Below, in pieces: positions 20,810 through 23,339 of a stretch of 23,339 nucleotides of DNA. The stretch is taken from the IMG/VR virus record IMGVR_UViG_3300031851_000198, positions 1 through 23,339 of that record; one strand, written 5' to 3'. Source of the stretch: a virus. The notes beneath the pieces are model-generated. The model made no database searches. It worked only from the letters and a program-made list of their open reading frames with translations, and was not told the DNA's origin. The translations under genes and the position numbers were made by a program. Positions within the stretch are counted from its first letter, which is position 1, and each line of letters starts with the position of its first letter.

Positions 20810-21118
20810 ATGTTTGTTACGTTAACGGAAGTGGTGGAGAACACTACCACTACGAATTTATCAGACAGCAGTAATTCTAGGTACACGTTACGTGAGGTGA
20901 CGATCAATCCGGAATATGTTGTTTGTGTGCGAGAGGACGCTTCAATGCGCCGAATGTTGTCGGAGGGTCTGTTGCCCAATGAATTGAGCACCACCCATCA
21001 GTTTACTAAAGTTTATTTGGACCGAGGTCAGACTGGTATTGATCTTACGGTGGTGGGAGACCCCCAGATTATTGAACAACAGTTGCTGCCAAAGAATAAG
21101 GAGCTTTTAAATGGCTGA
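20810..21118 (+). CDS. Small unknown beta-rich protein
   Basis: ATG 20810 starts directly after the previous stop, with AAAAAGGAG upstream. The 102-residue product has a beta-rich N-terminal part (MFVTLTEVVEN, then YTLREVTINPEYVVCVRED) that loosely follows the FlbD/small-barrel pattern of strand, Asn-Pro and strand, then a stretch with FTKVYLDRGQTGIDLTVVGD. No catalytic residues are apparent. Its end overlaps the glutaredoxin start by 8 nt. Function unknown. Confidence 0.72.
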   Translation: MFVTLTEVVENTTTTNLSDSSNSRYTLREVTINPEYVVCVREDASMRRMLSEGLLPNELSTTHQFTKVYLDRGQTGIDLTVVGDPQIIEQQLLPKNKELLNG

Positions 21119-21389
21119 AAAAATAAAAATTATTACGGTTCAGGGTTGCCCGTGGTGCAAAAGGGCTATTGACTTAGCAGAGCGTCAAGGGTATGATTTA
21201 GAGGTTAAGAGGATGTCTTGGGGTGAAGAATTACGAGAAATTCAAGCCAACGAGAGTGGGTGGAAAACTGTGCCTATGGTGTATGTCGGCGACGGAGAGT
21301 TGCAGATGTTTATTGGTGGGTATTCGGAGTTTGCGGAGTTTGTGAGGGAAAATGCTGGACAGCAAGAAACTAAAGAGTCTAAAGGATAG
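21111..21389 (+). CDS. Glutaredoxin
   Basis: A 92-residue dithiol glutaredoxin with active site CPWC (C13-C16) after the first strand, the cis-proline loop TVPMVYV, and GGYSEF, the glycine pair that holds glutathione. It would reduce disulfides, most likely those of ribonucleotide reductase. The phage has a class II reductase tail at 1-87, so a matching electron donor makes sense, although the pairing is inferred. ATG 21111 follows AAGGAG. The 38-nt overlap with the next gene is unusually long for this window. Confidence 0.92.
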   Translation: MAEKIKIITVQGCPWCKRAIDLAERQGYDLEVKRMSWGEELREIQANESGWKTVPMVYVGDGELQMFIGGYSEFAEFVRENAGQQETKESKG

Positions 21390-21879
21390 AGCGGCAAGGA
21401 TCAACCAATCTAGTAACTCGGAAGAGCCTACTGGGATCCCGTGTCATTTTTTAAAACAGGGCGAGTTTGAGTCCGTTGTTCCCAACTGGGATGGACCCAA
21501 AAAGTGTGGTAATTATCACGGTTCTGTGTGGCACGAGGTACAGGGGTTCGGTACTAGTCATTGGGTTGTTGGTACTCACGTTGTAGTTGATTATGACAAG
21601 TACCGCAAGCTGGGAATGACTGACGAGGAGATTTTACGAGGTTGTATTGAATTCTTAAATTGCCCACCAAAGAGGAAAAAGTATGCCAAGCGCACACCCA
21701 AGCCCCTTTATGGTCAACTAGGAGATTTGCCTCTGCGACACAAGTTCAAGATCAAGAGTGGTAAGAAGTGCATTATGATGATTCTTGTCACAGATAAGAG
21801 AAAAAATAGACACTTCCACGGCGAGGGTCAAAACTATGTCTTACACAATAGAAAGAAGCGAAGAAAGAAAACTACTTGA
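21352..21879 (+). CDS. Unknown basic protein, cysteine and histidine containing
   Basis: ATG 21352 lies inside the glutaredoxin gene, with GAGGGAA close upstream; the overlap is 38 nt. The 175-residue product has a basic N-terminal helix, a central segment with CHFLKQGEFE, CGNYHGSVWHEV and HWVVGTHVVVDYDKY, a helix with DEEILRGCIEFLNCPP, then a very basic C-terminus (KNRHFHGEG and RKKRRKKTT). Paired Cys and His suggest metal binding and the charge suggests nucleic-acid binding, but I do not recognise the fold. It overlaps the next gene by 44 nt. Confidence 0.68.
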   Translation: MLDSKKLKSLKDRAARINQSSNSEEPTGIPCHFLKQGEFESVVPNWDGPKKCGNYHGSVWHEVQGFGTSHWVVGTHVVVDYDKYRKLGMTDEEILRGCIEFLNCPPKRKKYAKRTPKPLYGQLGDLPLRHKFKIKSGKKCIMMILVTDKRKNRHFHGEGQNYVLHNRKKRRKKTT

Positions 21880-22285
21880 TGCCCAAATCGGTGTTGTTGT
21901 GGATTATCTTGAGGACAATGACATCGTTGTTGAGTTCGGCGGCAAGATTAACGGCTTCTTCTATGAGGATGGGTTGATTACGATCACCAACAAGCAGTCC
22001 ATGCGTTCTAAGTTCTACACCCTACTTCACGAGGCAGGGCACTTCCTTTTGAGAAACAGGGACAAGCGTTTCCTGAACTCTTCAAGGGACAACCGTAGGA
22101 AGAATAAAAACAAAAGGGTTGAGATTGTGCACGAGGAGTTTTTAGCTTGGGATACTGGCTTGGAACTTGCAAGAGAACTTAGCCTGCATGTGGACGAGAA
22201 AAGCTGGGCTAGTTTTTCCCGTAAGCATCTTTATGACTATATTGCTTGGGCACACAAGCCGTTGGAGTTTGGAGAAAACAAATGA
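21836..22285 (+). CDS. HEAGH metalloprotease-like protein, ImmA/IrrE type
   Basis: A 149-residue protein with the zinc-protease motif HEAGH (65-69, catalytic E66) in the helix FYTLLHEAGHFLLR. Before it are the strands IVVEFGGKI and DGLITITN, as in ImmA/IrrE proteins, which place the zinc helix after a small sheet. A third ligand may be E100 or E101 in HEEFLAWDTGLEL. ImmA cleaves repressors in mobile elements and IrrE cleaves DdrO after DNA damage, so this may clip a repressor or host factor; the substrate is unknown. ATG 21836 is chosen for GAGGG upstream and a sensible N-terminus. It overlaps the next gene as ATGA. Confidence 0.78.
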   Translation: MSYTIERSEERKLLDAQIGVVVDYLEDNDIVVEFGGKINGFFYEDGLITITNKQSMRSKFYTLLHEAGHFLLRNRDKRFLNSSRDNRRKNKNKRVEIVHEEFLAWDTGLELARELSLHVDEKSWASFSRKHLYDYIAWAHKPLEFGENK

Positions 22286-22668
22286 AAGAAGAACAAGAGA
22301 AAAAGGTTTCAATACCATTTGAAATTTTCATTGGTATTTGCGCTGATGTTCGGTCGGCAAAGGACATTGCGGCGTTTCATCTTGAGTGGGAGGTGGAGAA
22401 GAACCCAGCCTTAACTTGGGAGACTACATCGGTACCTCTTTTGTGTGATTATTATTCTTGCTTGAGTGCCTTGCAAATGCTGCTGGAAGATACTATCCTA
22501 TCCGAAGATGCAATAACGGATGCTGTGGATGCGGCAGTGGCAAGTAACAAGGAGAATGTTATAATGGTACCACTTGAGGACTTGCAGATGGTTCGTTTAC
22601 TTATGGAACAGGCGCACAGTATGAAGACTGGCTTGACATCTTCTGGTCTATCAATGGAGGTGCACTAG
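22282..22668 (+). CDS. Unknown protein, 128 aa
   Basis: ATG 22282 overlaps the protease stop and has GGAG upstream. The product begins with a charged segment and the pattern SIPFEIFIGICADVRSA, followed by helices (DIAAFHLEWEVEK, YYSCLSALQMLLED, AITDAVDAAVASN) and ends with a helix (LEDLQMVRLLMEQAHSM). It looks like a compact helical protein without catalytic motifs. No family is recognised. Its stop overlaps the next GTG start by one base. Confidence 0.7.
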   Translation: MKEEQEKKVSIPFEIFIGICADVRSAKDIAAFHLEWEVEKNPALTWETTSVPLLCDYYSCLSALQMLLEDTILSEDAITDAVDAAVASNKENVIMVPLEDLQMVRLLMEQAHSMKTGLTSSGLSMEVH

Positions 22669-23339
22669 TGGATGTGTCCGTCGTTGACAGGTTCAAAAAT
22701 TATAATAAAGATCACTGCTGGCAGTACGAGGTCCGGGTAAACAATTTACCTGAAGACCTCGCATCTGCTGGTATGACCAGTGAAGAGGCAAGCTCTTTGA
22801 GGGTGTCAGACTTTATTTTTGAATATGTTGACAAGTCGGATCGTCCAAGGTGCGAAGAGATTAAGTCATTCATTGAGCGACATGAGTGGCTTGGTAAGTT
22901 GCCTGCAAGACCAACTCATCGGTTCGTTGCGAGGCTTAAGAAGAGTGGTCTATTAGCTGGTGTTGTTGTTATGTCAACTCCCAATGCGTTCTCGCATCTG
23001 TTGGGGAAAGAGAATAGAGATAAAGAAAAATTAATTGCCCGAGGTGCGAGCATTAGTTGGGCACCAAAGAACATGGGTTCGTGGATAGTGTCTTCATCCG
23101 TCAAGTGGATGGTGAAGAATACAGACTTCAGAGTTTTCACGGCTTATTCAGACCCAGAAGCAAAGGAGCTTGGTACGATTTATCAGGCTATGAACTGGAT
23201 TTACTTGGGGCAGACCAGTGGAACTATCAAACAATACTTTGACCCGAAGCGACCCAAGGCTGGCTGGTTCAGTGATCGTGACTTTCGTAAGCGTTCAAAG
23301 TATAGAATCTATGCAGAGAACGTCGGCTTGAGCAGAGAT
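22668..23339 (+). CDS. Mom-like GNAT acyltransferase (partial at right edge)
   Basis: An open frame of 224 codons begins at GTG 22668 (TCAATGGAGG upstream, one-base overlap with the previous stop) and runs off the window. Its second half follows the GNAT-fold Mom family: HRFVARLKKSGLLAGVVVMS (84-103), ISWAPKNMGSWIVSSSVKWM (129-148) and FTAYSDPEAKELGTIYQAMN (157-176), with the acyl-CoA-contacting strand-helix region. Mu Mom converts adenine to an N6-carbamoylmethyl form that resists restriction. Relatives are widespread in phages and not all are shown to modify DNA. Together with the Dam-type gene it suggests adenine modification in this phage. The C-terminal end is not visible. Confidence 0.74.
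   Translation, partial: MDVSVVDRFKNYNKDHCWQYEVRVNNLPEDLASAGMTSEEASSLRVSDFIFEYVDKSDRPRCEEIKSFIERHEWLGKLPARPTHRFVARLKKSGLLAGVVVMSTPNAFSHLLGKENRDKEKLIARGASISWAPKNMGSWIVSSSVKWMVKNTDFRVFTAYSDPEAKELGTIYQAMNWIYLGQTSGTIKQYFDPKRPKAGWFSDRDFRKRSKYRIYAENVGLSRD

Noticed and set aside
22684-22706. TTGACA followed by TATAAT inside the Mom-like gene
   Set aside because: The spacer is only 11 bp, too short for sigma-70 recognition.
1-23339. CRISPR array, insertion sequence, integrase or attachment site
   Set aside because: No regularly spaced direct repeats, transposase or recombinase motifs, or terminal inverted repeats were found; the only tRNA-like sequence shows no adjacent integrase.

Overview
The window reads as a continuous piece of a tailed double-stranded DNA bacteriophage genome, probably a large-genome phage. 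Every supported gene lies on the + strand. The genes are tightly packed with ATGA, TGATG or TAATG stop/start overlaps, and most starts have good AGGAGG-type ribosome binding sites. The content mixes phage lysis and DNA-modification genes with virus-encoded replication, nucleotide and chaperonin genes. The host cannot be named from the sequence. The promoters match the bacterial sigma-70 consensus closely (TTGACAA, 16-17 bp, TATAAT, often with an extended -10 TGn), so early transcription by a sigma-70-type host polymerase is likely. There is no integrase, rRNA or CRISPR array.

Layout. 1-87: the C-terminal zinc-ribbon end of an adenosylcobalamin-dependent (class II) ribonucleotide reductase. 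100-1250: a promoter, a small helical protein, a GroES-like co-chaperonin and a lytic transglycosylase. 1219-3075: an unknown protein, a nucleotidyltransferase-like protein and a small protein; three consensus promoters are buried in the last two and point at the next gene. 3075-6515: a full-length DnaE-type replicative DNA polymerase with an intact-looking PHP domain. 6562-9409: a promoter, then dUTPase, a zinc-finger protein, a phage Dam-type adenine methyltransferase, a CBS-less IMP dehydrogenase/GMP reductase-like enzyme, a small ribbon-helix-helix-like protein and a mini-protein with a sigma region-4 helix-turn-helix. 9518-16670: an acidic repeat protein, a membrane-anchored protein, a zeta-toxin-like P-loop kinase, a small protein, a ClpP-like protease with a charged N-terminal extension, an amidase endolysin, and an 868-residue protein with a possible PD-(D/E)XK core. 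16679-18753: a promoter, full-length GroEL, and a coiled-coil plus transmembrane protein. 18795-18994: a promoter-driven, apparently non-coding region that folds on paper into hairpins followed by a tRNA-like domain without an anticodon arm. 19025-23339: small early-type genes including glutaredoxin, an HEAGH metalloprotease-like protein and, running off the right edge, a Mom-like acyltransferase.

How the genes fit together. The ribonucleotide reductase, dUTPase, IMPDH-like enzyme and glutaredoxin would feed dNTP synthesis for the phage DnaE polymerase. Dam-type and Mom-like genes suggest base modification of the phage DNA. The GroES-like and GroEL genes, about 16 kb apart, are preceded by promoters that share an identical 11-bp sequence in the same register, and together could fold phage proteins. 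The ClpP-like protease, kinase and acidic protein sit together and may act in head assembly, though this is inference. All assignments come from reading motifs by eye; no database search was possible.
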